A stretch of 64,000 nucleotides of DNA from Mycobacterium yunnanensis. Lineage in GTDB: Bacteria; Actinomycetota; Actinomycetes; Mycobacteriales; Mycobacteriaceae. The notes under the pieces were generated by a model that saw only the letters and a program-made list of their open reading frames with translations, did no database searches and was not told the origin of the DNA. Made by a program: the position numbers and the translations under genes. Positions 34,033 to 42,835 of the stretch are shown here, piece by piece. The stretch spans positions 372,615 through 436,614 of the forward strand of contig NZ_JACKVK010000011.1 of assembly GCF_025823185.1 (NCBI RefSeq), in the 5' to 3' direction. Within the stretch, counting starts at the first letter, position 1, and every line of letters begins with the position of its first letter.

Positions 34033-35534
34033 GATGCCGAGCCCGGGACGACGCTGGCGAAGGTCTTGCGCTCCTGGAACTCCTCGAGGCCTGCCACGCC
34101 CATCTCCCGGCCGATGCCGGACTGCTTGTACCCGCCGAAGGGGGCGTCGGGGCTGAAGTAGTTGCCGCCGTTGATGGAGAAGGTGCCCGTGCGGATGCGA
34201 CGTGCCATCGCCACGGCCCGATCCTCGCTGCCGAACACCGCCCCGGACAGGCCGTAGATCGAATCGTTGGCGATACGGACGGCATCGTCGTCGTCGTCGT
34301 AGGCGATGACGACCAGCACCGGTCCGAAGACCTCCTCCTGCGCGATCTCGGCGTCGACGGCCACGTTGGTGAGCAGGGTGGGGGTGTAGAAGAACCCAGG
34401 ATCCTTCTTCTCACCACCGACGACCAGGGTCGCGCCCGCAGCGACGGCGCGCTGGACCATGCCGTCGACCTTGTCTCTCTGCCGCTCGCTGATGAGGGGT
34501 CCCATGTAGGTCTTCGGGTCTACCGGATCGCCGTAGCGCACGTGGGCGAAGTTGGCCTTGACCATCTCCACGATGGCGTCGTGGTGCGCTCGCGGCACCA
34601 GCAACCGAGAGGTCAACGCACAGCCCTGGCCGGCGTGGGTGACCATGCTGAAGGCGGCGAACGTCGCGGCGGTGCCGAAGTCGGCGTCGTCGAGCACGAT
34701 CGCCGCCGACTTGCCTCCCAGCTCGAGGAAGACCCGCTTGAGGGTGGCGCTGGCGGCCGCCATGATCGCCCGGCCCGTTGGCGTCGAGCCGGTGAACGTC
34801 ACGACATCGACGTCGGGGCTCGCCACGAGGGAGGCACCCACCTCGGGATCCGACGAACTCAGCACGTTGACCACCCCGGCCGGGATGTCGGTGTGATTGG
34901 CGATGAGCTCGCCGAGCGCGAGCGTGACCAACGGCGTGTCGGGCGCACCCTTGAGGACGACGGTGCATCCGGCTGCCAACGACGGCGCCAGCTTTGCGAG
35001 CGCCAGTTGGTTGGGGTAGTTGTAGGCGACGATCGCCGCGACCACACCGGCGGCCTCCTTCTCCACCCACCGATGGTGCTGCATTCCCCGGCTCTCGACA
35101 TTGCCAAGATCCTCGGTGAACGGGTGCGTCTCGAGCAGGTCGGCATAGAAGCGAACGATGTCGATCGGCCCGTCGAGCTGCGCGCCCGCGAGCAGCGCCG
35201 GGGTCGCACCGACCTCGGCGGTGGTCAGGGCGGCCAACTCCTCGCGGTGCTGGACCAAAGCCCGGTGGAACTGGTCGAGGCACCGCATCCGCAGCGCGAC
35301 GTCCGTCGCCCACGTGGTCTCGTCGAACGCGCGGCGCGCCGCGGCGACGGATGCCTCGGCGTCGACGACGGTCGCGTCCGGGGCGTAGCCCACGATCTCG
35401 CCGTTCGCGGGATTGACCGAGCGAAACGATTGCGGCGCCCCGACGAGGCTGCCGTCGATCAGCATGTGTCGAGCGGGTGCCGCTGATTCCGTCTCGGAGC
35501 GCTCTCCGGTGGTGATCGTAGGTGACTGGCCCAT
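34029..35534 (-). CDS. NAD(P)-dependent aldehyde dehydrogenase
   Basis: A 501-residue aldehyde dehydrogenase. The nucleophilic cysteine is in 'THAGQGCALTSRLLV', the general-base glutamate in 'VFLELGGKSAAIVLDD', and the cofactor motif in 'TFTGSTPTGRAI'. It should oxidise an aldehyde to its acid. The start at ATG 35534 (or the adjacent ATG 35537) follows AGGAGG; the longer open frame to 35630 would run through the operator. It is the first gene of a two-gene operon with the CoA-transferase, and a GAGAAT-type palindrome lies 20 bases upstream of the start codon. The substrate is unknown; an alcohol oxidised by a nearby SDR is a candidate precursor. Confidence 0.93.
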   Translation of the reverse strand: MGQSPTITTGERSETESAAPARHMLIDGSLVGAPQSFRSVNPANGEIVGYAPDATVVDAEASVAAARRAFDETTWATDVALRMRCLDQFHRALVQHREELAALTTAEVGATPALLAGAQLDGPIDIVRFYADLLETHPFTEDLGNVESRGMQHHRWVEKEAAGVVAAIVAYNYPNQLALAKLAPSLAAGCTVVLKGAPDTPLVTLALGELIANHTDIPAGVVNVLSSSDPEVGASLVASPDVDVVTFTGSTPTGRAIMAAASATLKRVFLELGGKSAAIVLDDADFGTAATFAAFSMVTHAGQGCALTSRLLVPRAHHDAIVEMVKANFAHVRYGDPVDPKTYMGPLISERQRDKVDGMVQRAVAAGATLVVGGEKKDPGFFYTPTLLTNVAVDAEIAQEEVFGPVLVVIAYDDDDDAVRIANDSIYGLSGAVFGSEDRAVAMARRIRTGTFSINGGNYFSPDAPFGGYKQSGIGREMGVAGLEEFQERKTFASVVPGSAS

Positions 35535-35553
35535 CATCCTCCTCGACTGTGAT

Positions 35554-35568
35554 GAAAATTTCATTCTC
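35554..35568. promoter_or_regulatory. GAGAAT-N3-ATTCTC operator, 11/12 match
   Basis: GAAAAT-TTC-ATTCTC differs from the consensus at one base and is symmetric out to ATGA...TCAT. It lies 20 bases upstream of the aldehyde dehydrogenase start and in the same 240-base divergent spacer as the 35706 site. Confidence 0.6.
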
Positions 35569-35705
35569 ATTGAACGCGAATCATACATTCGGGCTTCAAG
35601 AAGACAAACGTCCGAAGATCTGCTAGTCACAGCCTTCCCTGAGTTGACCGAGGATTACCGGCGAATCGTTAGATGGTCATCATTTCTTGCACCAGCACAG
35701 TCAGC

Positions 35706-35720
35706 GAGAGTACGGTTCTC
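35706..35720. promoter_or_regulatory. GAGAAT-N3-ATTCTC operator, 10/12 match, within GCGAGA/TCTCGC arms
   Basis: GAGAGT-ACG-GTTCTC matches the consensus at 10 of 12 positions; outer arms GCGAGA (35704-35709) and TCTCGC (35717-35722) are perfectly complementary. It lies 55 bases upstream of the SDR start at 35775. Confidence 0.45.
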
Positions 35721-35774
35721 GCAATCGGAAGCCATGTTCTTGTCCTTCCGCGACCGTATCTTGGAGGCAATGCT

Positions 35775-36476
35775 GTGAAGAACGCCGTCGTCACCGGAGG
35801 CGGGTCCGGCATCGGCCGCGCGATCGCGAATCGGCTTCGCTCCGACGGCTATCACGTGGCGACCCTCGACCTGACCCCCTCGGACGAGGACTTCGCCTAC
35901 ACGGCCGACGTCACCGACCGCGCCGCGATCGACACCGCACTCGACGCCATCCACGCTCAGCTCGGACCGGTCACCATCCTTATCAACGCGGCGGGGCTCG
36001 ACGGCTTCAAGCGCTTCCTCGACATCGACTTCGACAACTGGCAACGGGTGGTGAACGTCAACCTCCACGGCGTCTTCCACTGCATCCAGTCCGTCTTGCC
36101 GGACATGATCGAGGCGGGCTGGGGCCGCATCGTCAACATCTCGTCCTCCAGCACGCACTCGGGCACGCCCTACATGTCCCACTACGTATCCGCCAAGTCG
36201 GCGGTCAACGGGCTCACCAAGAGCTTGGCGCTGGAGTACGGACCGGCCGGCATCACCGTCAACGCCGTGCCACCCGGGTTCATCGACACCCCAATGTTGC
36301 GCAAGGCCGAGAGCCGCGGGTTCCTCGGTGACGTCGCCGAGAACATCGAGCGCACTCCGGTGCGGCGCATCGGCAGGCCGGAGGACATCGCCGCCGCATG
36401 CTCCTTCTTCGTCTCGGAAGAAGCCGGCTACGTCACCGGACAGATTCTGGGCGTCAACGGCGGCCGAAACACCTGA
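35775..36476 (+). CDS. short-chain dehydrogenase/reductase
   Basis: A 233-residue classical SDR. It shows the cofactor loop 'TGGGSGIGRAIA', 'INAAGLDGF' (NAAG), catalytic serine in 'NISSSSTHSG' and Y-x3-K in 'HYVSAKSAVNG'. The C-terminal 'AAACSFFVSEEAGYVTGQILGVNGGRNT' is FabG-like. GTG 35775 is chosen because GGAGG lies seven bases upstream; the open frame extends to 35673 across the operator. It begins the plus-strand unit SDR-SDR-ferredoxin-P450. It probably oxidises a secondary alcohol or reduces a ketone in the pathway. Confidence 0.9.
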   Translation: MKNAVVTGGGSGIGRAIANRLRSDGYHVATLDLTPSDEDFAYTADVTDRAAIDTALDAIHAQLGPVTILINAAGLDGFKRFLDIDFDNWQRVVNVNLHGVFHCIQSVLPDMIEAGWGRIVNISSSSTHSGTPYMSHYVSAKSAVNGLTKSLALEYGPAGITVNAVPPGFIDTPMLRKAESRGFLGDVAENIERTPVRRIGRPEDIAAACSFFVSEEAGYVTGQILGVNGGRNT

Positions 36477-36521
36477 CGACCCCGCGTGCGGCCGTAGACC
36501 AGGAATAGAGAGGACATCCCC

Positions 36522-37382
36522 ATGGGACGCGTTGAGGGCAAGGTCGCATTCATCACCGGCGCCGCGCGAGGTCAGGGCCGCAGTCACGCGATCCGCCTCG
36601 CCGAGGAAGGCGCCGACATCATCGCCGTCGACCTCTGCGAGGACATCGCGTCGATCGGCTACCCGCTGGCCACCCCGGAGGATCTCGACGAGACCGCCAA
36701 GTACGTCGAGAAGACCGGCCGGCGCACGGTGGCCGTCACCGCCGACGTGCGGGATGCCGCTCAGCTCAAGTCCGCGCTCGACCAAGGCATTGCCGAATTC
36801 GGCAAGCTCGACGTCGTGGTCGCCCAGGCCGGCGTCGCCGGAATGAAGGGCGAGCCGCAGATCGACGCCTGGTGCGACGTCATCAACACGAATCTGGTCG
36901 GCACCATCAATGCCATTCAGGTGGCACTCCCCTACCTTCGCGAAGGAGCCTCGATCATCGCCACCGGCTCCACCGCCGCACTGATGGACGTGGCCAAGGT
37001 CGACAACCCGGGCGCCGACCTCGGCGGAGTGGCCTACATGACCTCCAAGCGCGCCCTCTCCGGCTACGTCTACGACCTTGCCACCCATCTCGCTCCACGT
37101 GGAATCCGCGCCAACGTCGTGCATCCGACCAACTGCAACACCGACATGTTGCAAAGCGCCCCGATGTATCGGTCATTCCGGCCCGATCTGGAGAAGCCCA
37201 CCCGCGCCGACGCCGAACCGGCGTTCAGCGTGCAGCAGGCCATGAGGATCCCCTACGTCGAGCCGTCCGACGTCAGCAACATGGTGCTGTTCCTTGCCTC
37301 CGAAGAGTCGCGATACGTGACTGGAATGCAGATGCGGGTCGACGGTGGAGGTTACCTGAAGTGGTACGACTACCACGTATGA
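36522..37382 (+). CDS. mycofactocin-coupled SDR family oxidoreductase
   Basis: A 286-residue SDR. 'FITGAARGQGRSHAIRLAEEGADIIAVD' is the cofactor motif, followed by the insertion 'IASIGYPLATPEDLDETAKYVEKTGRR', which is the hallmark of the mycofactocin-associated SDR subfamily with tightly bound NAD. The active site has 'ATGSTAAL' and 'YMTSKRALSGY'. In this family electrons pass to mycofactocin rather than to free NAD. The start at ATG 36522 has GAGAGGA upstream. The mycofactocin biosynthesis genes are not in the window. It is followed by a ferredoxin and a P450, consistent with alcohol produced by the P450 being oxidised here. Confidence 0.93.
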   Translation: MGRVEGKVAFITGAARGQGRSHAIRLAEEGADIIAVDLCEDIASIGYPLATPEDLDETAKYVEKTGRRTVAVTADVRDAAQLKSALDQGIAEFGKLDVVVAQAGVAGMKGEPQIDAWCDVINTNLVGTINAIQVALPYLREGASIIATGSTAALMDVAKVDNPGADLGGVAYMTSKRALSGYVYDLATHLAPRGIRANVVHPTNCNTDMLQSAPMYRSFRPDLEKPTRADAEPAFSVQQAMRIPYVEPSDVSNMVLFLASEESRYVTGMQMRVDGGGYLKWYDYHV

Positions 37383-37401
37383 TTCGAGAAAGGTTGTGAC
37401 G

Positions 37402-37593
37402 GTGAAAGTTTCAGTCGACGCACAGCGCTGCCAGGGACACACCCTGTGTTCGATGATCGCACCCGACTCGTTCGAGCTCGACGACGTCGACGGTCATGCG
37501 TCGCCCGTCACCGACGTCGTCCCCGCCGAGCGAGAGGCCCAGGTCTCAGAGGCCGCCCACTCGTGTCCCGAGCAGGCCATCATCCTCGAATGA
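37402..37593 (+). CDS. P450-type ferredoxin with CxxHxxC motif
   Basis: A 63-residue ferredoxin ('MKVSVDAQRCQGHTLCSMIAPDSFELDD', then 'SCPEQAI'). The cluster motif is C-x2-H-x2-C...C-P: histidine occupies the position of the cysteine that would complete a [4Fe-4S] site, so a [3Fe-4S]-type cluster is likely, as known for mycobacterial P450 partner ferredoxins. GTG 37402 is eight bases after AAAGG; GTG 37396 is also possible. Its stop overlaps ATG 37590 of the P450 reading frame. It is the probable electron donor to the P450 at 37626. Confidence 0.9.
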   Translation: MKVSVDAQRCQGHTLCSMIAPDSFELDDVDGHASPVTDVVPAEREAQVSEAAHSCPEQAIILE

Positions 37594-37625
37594 CGTTGCG
37601 CGACGACAATATAGGAGACACCGCC

Positions 37626-38993
37626 GTGAGCATCGACGACGTCGTAGGCGACGAGGATCGCAAGAAGGACAACTTTCACTTCGACCGGCACGCGCCGGAA
37701 TATCGCGAACGGTTTCAGCAGATCACCGAGGAGATGCACGCCAAGTGCCCGGTGGCGTGGACCGACGCATACGACGGCCATTGGGTTGCCGCCGGAAGCA
37801 ACGAGGTGTTCGAACTGGCCCGCTGCCCGGCGATCTCCAACGATCACGACCTCAACGGCGAGCGACGGGGATACCAGGGCATCACGATTCCGCGCGCCCA
37901 GCGGGCCACAGTCGTGCGCGGCGGCATCCTGGAGATGGACGAGCCCGACCACAGCATCTACCGCGGTGCGCTGAACCCCTACCTCTCGCCCGCCGCCATC
38001 AAGCGATGGGTGCCCTTCGTCGACGAGATCACCCGGGCCGCGATCGACGAGAGGATCGAGACGGGCCACGTCGACTTCGTCGACGACCTGGCCAACATCG
38101 TGCCCGCAGTTCTGACGCTGGCCATGATGGGCATTGCGCTCGAGAAGTGGCCCGTCTACAGCGAGCCCGCCCACCTCTCGGTGTCCACGCCAGAACATTC
38201 ACCCGACGCCCCTCGCGTCGCGGAGATGAGCAGGCAAATGGGCATCGACATGATCACCACGATGATGGAGATCCGCGAAAATCCGCGGCCCGGCTTGGTG
38301 AATGCACTGCTGCAACTGCGAATCGACGGCGAACCGGCACCGGACCTGGAAATTCTGGGCAACCTGGGCCTGATCATCGGCGGTGGGTTCGACACCACGA
38401 CCGCCCTTACCGCCCACGCGCTGGAGTGGTTGTCGGACAATCCTTCCGAGCGCGAGCGGCTCAGCCGCGAGCGGGACACCCTGCTGCACCCGGCCACCGA
38501 GGAATTCTTGCGCTTCTTCACTCCGGCGGCGGGCGACGGCCGCACGTTTGCCGAAGACGTCGAGGTCGAGGGCCAGCAGTTCAAGGAGGGTGAGCGGCTC
38601 TGGCTGTCATGGGCGATGGCCAACCGTGACCCGGCGGTGTTCGACGAGCCCGACACGGTGGTCCTGGACCGAAAAGGCAATCGCCACTTCAGCTTTGGCA
38701 TCGGAGTGCACCGGTGCGTCGGCTCCAACGTCGCCCGAACGGTGTTCAAGTCCATGCTCACCGCGGTGCTCGACCGGATGCCGGACTACGTCTGCGATCC
38801 CGCAGGGACCCAACACTACGAGAGCATCGGCGTCATCCAGGGCATGAAGCACCTGCCCGCGACCTTCACCCCCGGCAGGCGACTTGGACCTGGCCTCGAC
38901 GAGACGTTGCAGCGGCTACAACGGATCTGCGACGAGCAGGAACTGGCGCGGCCGATCACCGAGCGCAAGGAGAATGCCGTCATCACATGGTAG
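37626..38993 (+). CDS. cytochrome P450
   Basis: A 455-residue P450. The I-helix motif is 'GGGFDTTTAL', the ExxR motif 'EEFLRFF', and the heme loop 'FGIGVHRCVGSNVAR' gives cysteine at about residue 364. A C-terminal extension of about 40 residues with 'LDETLQRLQRICDEQELARPITERKENAV' is unusual for soluble P450s and may mediate partner contact. GTG 37626 follows AGGAG by eight bases; ATG 37590, overlapping the ferredoxin stop, is the alternative and would add 12 residues. It forms a unit with the ferredoxin and two SDRs. It is only distantly related to the P450s at 20085 and 54299. Confidence 0.93.
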   Translation: MSIDDVVGDEDRKKDNFHFDRHAPEYRERFQQITEEMHAKCPVAWTDAYDGHWVAAGSNEVFELARCPAISNDHDLNGERRGYQGITIPRAQRATVVRGGILEMDEPDHSIYRGALNPYLSPAAIKRWVPFVDEITRAAIDERIETGHVDFVDDLANIVPAVLTLAMMGIALEKWPVYSEPAHLSVSTPEHSPDAPRVAEMSRQMGIDMITTMMEIRENPRPGLVNALLQLRIDGEPAPDLEILGNLGLIIGGGFDTTTALTAHALEWLSDNPSERERLSRERDTLLHPATEEFLRFFTPAAGDGRTFAEDVEVEGQQFKEGERLWLSWAMANRDPAVFDEPDTVVLDRKGNRHFSFGIGVHRCVGSNVARTVFKSMLTAVLDRMPDYVCDPAGTQHYESIGVIQGMKHLPATFTPGRRLGPGLDETLQRLQRICDEQELARPITERKENAVITW

Positions 38994-39036
38994 CGGGCAC
39001 GGATACGGGAGTTGGCGATCGAAGGGTCCCGCAATC

Positions 39037-39711
39037 ATGGTAGAGGTGCTAGCCCAGCACGCCGCGGAACTCGTGCTGCCCGCAGCCACGGTCGAACTGC
39101 CGATACGACATTCGACGTCGGTCAGCTTTCCTCGAGCGCATACGGTATTCGCGCAGGGCGACACCGGCGACAGCCTCTACGTCATCGTCAGTGGAAAGGT
39201 CAAGGTCGTTCGTAGGGCTGACGACGGCCGTGAGACCTTGGTGGCGTTGATGGGACCAACCGACATGTTCGGCGAGCTGGCCATCTTCGATCCCGGCCCG
39301 AGAACGTCGACGGTCACCACCTTGACGAATGTCGAGGCCGTCATCATGGACGGTCACGCACTGCGCTCGTGGGTTTCCGACAATCCCGTCGTGGTGGAGC
39401 AGTTCCTGGGTGTCCTAGCCCGTCGGCTGCGCCGGACCAACGACAACGTCTGCGATCTCGTCTTCACCGACGTTCCCGCCCGCGTGGCGCGGCAACTTCT
39501 CTACCTCGGCAACCGATTCGGCGTGCGCGAAGGACGTTCAGTCCGCATTGACCACGAGCTGACCCAGGAGGAAATAGCCCAGCTTGCCGGCGCTACCAGA
39601 GAATCAGCGAATAGGACGCTGGTGGACTTCGCTCGACGCGGGTGGATTCGTCGGCGCGGAAAGACGATCTTCATCGACAACGCCACGAAATTGGCACGCC
39701 GTGCGGGTTGA
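39037..39711 (+). CDS. Crp/Fnr family cAMP-type regulator (paralog of mycobacterial Crp)
   Basis: A 224-residue protein with an N-terminal cyclic-nucleotide-binding fold ('FPRAHTVFAQGDTGDSLYVIVSGKVKVVRR', and the phosphate-binding cassette 'FGELAIFDPGPRTSTVTT' with its arginine) and a C-terminal winged HTH ('LTQEEIAQLAGATRESANRTLVDFARRGWI'). Length and motifs match Rv3676-type Crp, but the N-terminal 30 residues and many surface positions differ, so it looks like a paralog rather than the housekeeping Crp. ATG 39037 is 43 bases after the P450 stop, and the next gene begins at its stop. It might integrate cAMP or carbon status for this cluster (inference). Confidence 0.92.
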   Translation: MVEVLAQHAAELVLPAATVELPIRHSTSVSFPRAHTVFAQGDTGDSLYVIVSGKVKVVRRADDGRETLVALMGPTDMFGELAIFDPGPRTSTVTTLTNVEAVIMDGHALRSWVSDNPVVVEQFLGVLARRLRRTNDNVCDLVFTDVPARVARQLLYLGNRFGVREGRSVRIDHELTQEEIAQLAGATRESANRTLVDFARRGWIRRRGKTIFIDNATKLARRAG

Positions 39712-40401
39712 GTGCGGGTACCAGTGAACTGGATCGGAGGAGTTCTCAACGGCCTGGCGGACGTCGCGAAGAGCCTGCCCGGCGGAGAGGTCATCCTCGC
39801 GGCAGCCACCGAGGCCGAGCTGACGGCTCTTCGTGTCGTCCGTGAGCATCTTGCCGCGTTGGATGCCACAGCCGAGGAGGGTCAGCCTGCCGCCCCGCTC
39901 GAGCAGGACCAACCGCCGACGTCGACGTCGACGTCGACGTCGACGCTGCGGACGCTGATCGATAAATCGATGTACACCACTCCCAAGGAGAGCCGCGCCG
40001 AGTTGCACCGAGCGTTGCTGTTGGGACTGCTACCCGACGAGGCACGCATCCTCGCGGCCCTGTCGGATGGCTCGGCGTACCCGGTCATTCACGTCGCCGA
40101 ACCCGGTCACCGTGCCAGTACGACGTTCTCGTTGCAATATGCGTCGACCGTCGGACGCGCTGCGGGTGTCTCGCTGCCGCATCGAACACCGCTGTACCTG
40201 CGCCGCATGCTTGCGCTGGGCATCGTGTCGATCGGCCCCGAGCTGCCGGAGATGCGTGATGACTACGAAATTCTGCTGACCGATGCCAGTGTCAATGCGG
40301 CCTTGACCGCGGCGCGCAACGGATTCCGGTCCGCGCGAATTCAGCGCCTCACCGTTCGTTTGACCGATGTTGGCAAAGAGCTATGGGAGGCAGCACAGTG
40401 A
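39712..40401 (+). CDS. Abi-alpha-like (DUF4393-type) protein
   Basis: A 229-residue protein, probably soluble or peripheral. It begins 'VPVNWIGGVLNGLADVAKSLPGG' (possible amphipathic helix), has a Thr-Ser repeat linker near residues 69-79, then 'LPDEARILAALSDGSAYPVIHV', a segment resembling the Abi-alpha/DUF4393 family, which is named after an abortive-infection protein but has little experimental support. It starts with GTG directly after the Crp stop; GTG 39724 is an alternative. Its stop overlaps the DUF445 start (GTGA). No toxin or nuclease motif is visible. A defence or envelope function is speculative. Confidence 0.6.
   Translation: MRVPVNWIGGVLNGLADVAKSLPGGEVILAAATEAELTALRVVREHLAALDATAEEGQPAAPLEQDQPPTSTSTSTSTLRTLIDKSMYTTPKESRAELHRALLLGLLPDEARILAALSDGSAYPVIHVAEPGHRASTTFSLQYASTVGRAAGVSLPHRTPLYLRRMLALGIVSIGPELPEMRDDYEILLTDASVNAALTAARNGFRSARIQRLTVRLTDVGKELWEAAQ
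39917..39945. repeat. hexanucleotide tandem repeat (CGACGT), about 4.8 units
   Basis: Four full CGACGT units plus five bases of a fifth lie inside the Abi-alpha-like gene and encode alternating Thr and Ser (linker). Because the unit is six bases, copy-number change would keep the frame and only alter linker length. Confidence 0.85.
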
Positions 40402-41633
40402 CCGAACTGATGGCCGGTGCGTTCAACTACCCACTGTGGGTCTACATCTCCATACCCCTTGGAGCGGCGCTCGTTGGATGGGCGACGAAGATCCTTGCCG
40501 TGAAGATGATGTTCGAACCCGTGGAGTTCAAGGGCATCCCGCCATTTCTCGGCTGGCAGGGCCAGATTCCGAAGCGGGCGCCGAAAATGGCTGCCGTAGC
40601 GGTGGATTCGCTGACAGCGGGCATCATCGATCCACAGGAGATGTTCGACAAGATCGACCCCGACGAGCTGACCGACGAGTTGAGTGCACCGCTGCACGAC
40701 GCCGCGGCGGAACTGGTGGAAACGATGATGACGTCGTTTCAGCCCCAATTGTGGAACGCCACACCGGATGCCCTCAAGAAGCTCGTCGTCGACAACGTCG
40801 AGGGGCGGATCCCTGCTGCGTCGCGCAACATGTTCAACGAGTTCCGCAATCAGATCGATCAGATCTTCGACATCAAGCACATGGTCGTCAGCAACCTCGT
40901 CCGTGACAAGGCGACGCTGAACACCGTCTTCCGGGACATCGGTCGACCAGCCTTCAAGTTCCTGATTCGCTCCGGCCTGCTCTTCGGATTCGTCATCGGC
41001 CTGGTCCAGATGGCAGTGTTCGGGTTCACCGGCTGGCATCTGGCCCTACCGCTGTTCGGCCTCCTCACGGGCGGCCTGACGGACTACGTGGCACTGCAGA
41101 TGATCTTCCGTCCCGTCGAACGACGTGCCATTCTTCCCGGAATTCATTGGCAGGGTGTCTTTCAGGCGCGCCGGGAAGAGGTGATCCGCGGGTACGCGGC
41201 GTTGATGGCCAAGGAGATATTCACGCCGAAGGCAATCATGGAGAGCCTCCTCACCGGACCCATGTCCGACAAGTTCTTCGACGTCATTCAGAGCGAGATC
41301 GCTCGCACCATCGACGAACAGATGGGCTTCGTCGGCCGTATCGTCGACGTGGTCGGTGGGCGTCGGTATCAGGACATGAAGAAGAGCATCGCGGCGTCGA
41401 TGATCGAAAAGTTGCCGGAAACCTCGGCACATCTCGAGGAGTACGCCGCCAGCCGGCTGGACCTGGAGAACACCATGATCACGAAGATGGCCGAACTCGA
41501 TCCGCAATCGTTCGAGAACCTTCTCCGACCGGCGTTCAAGGACGACGAATGGATCATCGTCGTGCTCGGCGCCACCTTGGGTTTCTTGTTCGGCGAACTT
41601 CAATCCCAGGTGATCGTGCTGCTGGCGTCGTAA
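40398..41633 (+). CDS. DUF445 family membrane protein
   Basis: A 411-residue protein with an N-terminal span ('LWVYISIPLGAALVGWATKIL'), a long charged helical region, a central hydrophobic pair ('LLFGFVIGLVQMAVFGFTGWHLALPLFGLLTGGLTDYVALQMIF') and a C-terminal span ('WIIVVLGATLGFLFGELQSQVIVLL'). The motifs 'TKILAVKMMFEPVEFKGIPPFLGWQGQIPKR' and 'TDYVALQMIFRPVERRAILPGIHWQGVFQARR' are internal repeats of the DUF445 (YheB/SbtN-like) signature. Function unknown in bacteria. GTG 40398 overlaps the previous stop, with GGGAGG just upstream. It ends 20 bases from the convergent acyl-CoA dehydrogenase gene. Confidence 0.87.
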   Translation: MTELMAGAFNYPLWVYISIPLGAALVGWATKILAVKMMFEPVEFKGIPPFLGWQGQIPKRAPKMAAVAVDSLTAGIIDPQEMFDKIDPDELTDELSAPLHDAAAELVETMMTSFQPQLWNATPDALKKLVVDNVEGRIPAASRNMFNEFRNQIDQIFDIKHMVVSNLVRDKATLNTVFRDIGRPAFKFLIRSGLLFGFVIGLVQMAVFGFTGWHLALPLFGLLTGGLTDYVALQMIFRPVERRAILPGIHWQGVFQARREEVIRGYAALMAKEIFTPKAIMESLLTGPMSDKFFDVIQSEIARTIDEQMGFVGRIVDVVGGRRYQDMKKSIAASMIEKLPETSAHLEEYAASRLDLENTMITKMAELDPQSFENLLRPAFKDDEWIIVVLGATLGFLFGELQSQVIVLLAS

Positions 41634-41653
41634 CACCCGGGGACCTCGAAGGA

Positions 41654-42835
41654 TCAGCGTGCCGGCCGGGGCAACCCCAGCACCTGCTGGGCGATGATGT
41701 TGCGCTGGATCTCCGACGTGCCCCCCGCGATCGTCCCCGAGAAGCTGCGCGCGAAGCGCTCGAACCAGCTCGCGTAGTAGTGGTCGAGATTCATGTGCGC
41801 ATACGAGCCCGACGTGGACGGATGGGTGAGGCCATCGGGCCCGACCGCGGTGAGGATGTTGGCCGAGGCGTTCATCTCCGCCTCGGAGCCGAAGAGCTTG
41901 AGCACCGACACCGACGCGACGTCGACTTCGCCCCTGGCCGCGCGAGCCAGGGAGATCGAACCCATTGCCCGCAGCGCCTGGTAGTCCATGACGATGGTCG
42001 CGAACTGGTCGCGCTCGAGTTCCGATTTCGGCGAGAAGTCGGTGATCATGTTGTCGATCCGGTCGGCGAAGCCCAGCCACATCATCGTGCGTTCGTGGCC
42101 CAGCGATCCGTTGACGACGCCCCAGCCACCGTTGAGCGGCCCCACTAGATTTTCGGCGGGCACCCGGACATCGGTGAAGAACACCTCGTTGAAGTCGTCG
42201 TTCTCCTGGCCGCACAGGTCGGCGAACGGCCGGCGTACGACGCCCTCGAGGTCGGTCGGAATGAGCAGTGCACTGATGCCCTTGTGCTTCGGCACGTCGG
42301 GGTCGGTGCGCACGAACGTCAGGAGGAAGTCTGCGTCGTGCGCGCCGGAGGTCCACACCTTCTGGCCGTTGACGACGAATGCGTCGCCGTCGAGGATCGC
42401 GCGGGTCCGCAGCGAGGCAAGGTCGGAGCCGGCGCTAGGCTCACTCATGCCAAGCGACGCGGTCTTCTCGCCGCGCAGCACTGGGACGGCCCACTCGTGT
42501 TTCTGCTCATCGCTGCCAAACGTAAGCAGCGACGCCGCAACGATGTTCACGCCCTGAGGATTGAAACTGTGGTAGATCCGTCGCCGGCAGAGTTCTTCGA
42601 GGTGCACGTAGGTCTGCAGCACCGACGCGTTGCGGCCACCGAACTCCGGCGGTTGCGCAGGCAGCAGCCAGCCGTTGTCGAACAACAACCGCTGCCAGTC
42701 ACGGGCCCACTGGGGAAGGTGCGACACCGAACGGGGCCGCTCGAGCGTCTGCACGGAGGTGGGCAGGTTGCCATCGAGGAAGTCCACGAACTCGGCGCGA
42801 AACTCCTCGACGTCGGAGTCGAAGGTCAGTTGCAT
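41654..42835 (-). CDS. acyl-CoA dehydrogenase, catalytic-type subunit of a gene pair
   Basis: A 393-residue acyl-CoA dehydrogenase ('MSEPSAGSDLASLRTRA' FAD-binding segment, 'NGQKVWTSGAHDADFLLTFVRTD', C-terminal 'SGTIAGGTSEIQRNIIAQQVLGLPR'). The ATG at 42835 overlaps the stop of the upstream acyl-CoA dehydrogenase by one base (TGATG), which fits stoichiometric production of two subunits. In mycobacterial steroid catabolism, adjacent FadE genes form alpha2-beta2 enzymes in which only one subunit is fully catalytic; this subunit has the more complete C-terminal motif. The longer open frame to 43489 is a shadow. The operon is preceded by the palindrome at 43866. Confidence 0.92.
   Translation of the reverse strand: MQLTFDSDVEEFRAEFVDFLDGNLPTSVQTLERPRSVSHLPQWARDWQRLLFDNGWLLPAQPPEFGGRNASVLQTYVHLEELCRRRIYHSFNPQGVNIVAASLLTFGSDEQKHEWAVPVLRGEKTASLGMSEPSAGSDLASLRTRAILDGDAFVVNGQKVWTSGAHDADFLLTFVRTDPDVPKHKGISALLIPTDLEGVVRRPFADLCGQENDDFNEVFFTDVRVPAENLVGPLNGGWGVVNGSLGHERTMMWLGFADRIDNMITDFSPKSELERDQFATIVMDYQALRAMGSISLARAARGEVDVASVSVLKLFGSEAEMNASANILTAVGPDGLTHPSTSGSYAHMNLDHYYASWFERFARSFSGTIAGGTSEIQRNIIAQQVLGLPRPAR

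Noticed and set aside
35655..37154. A 499-residue minus-strand open frame
   Set aside because: It is antisense to two well-supported SDR genes and has the Val/Gly/Asp/Arg-rich bias of a shadow frame.
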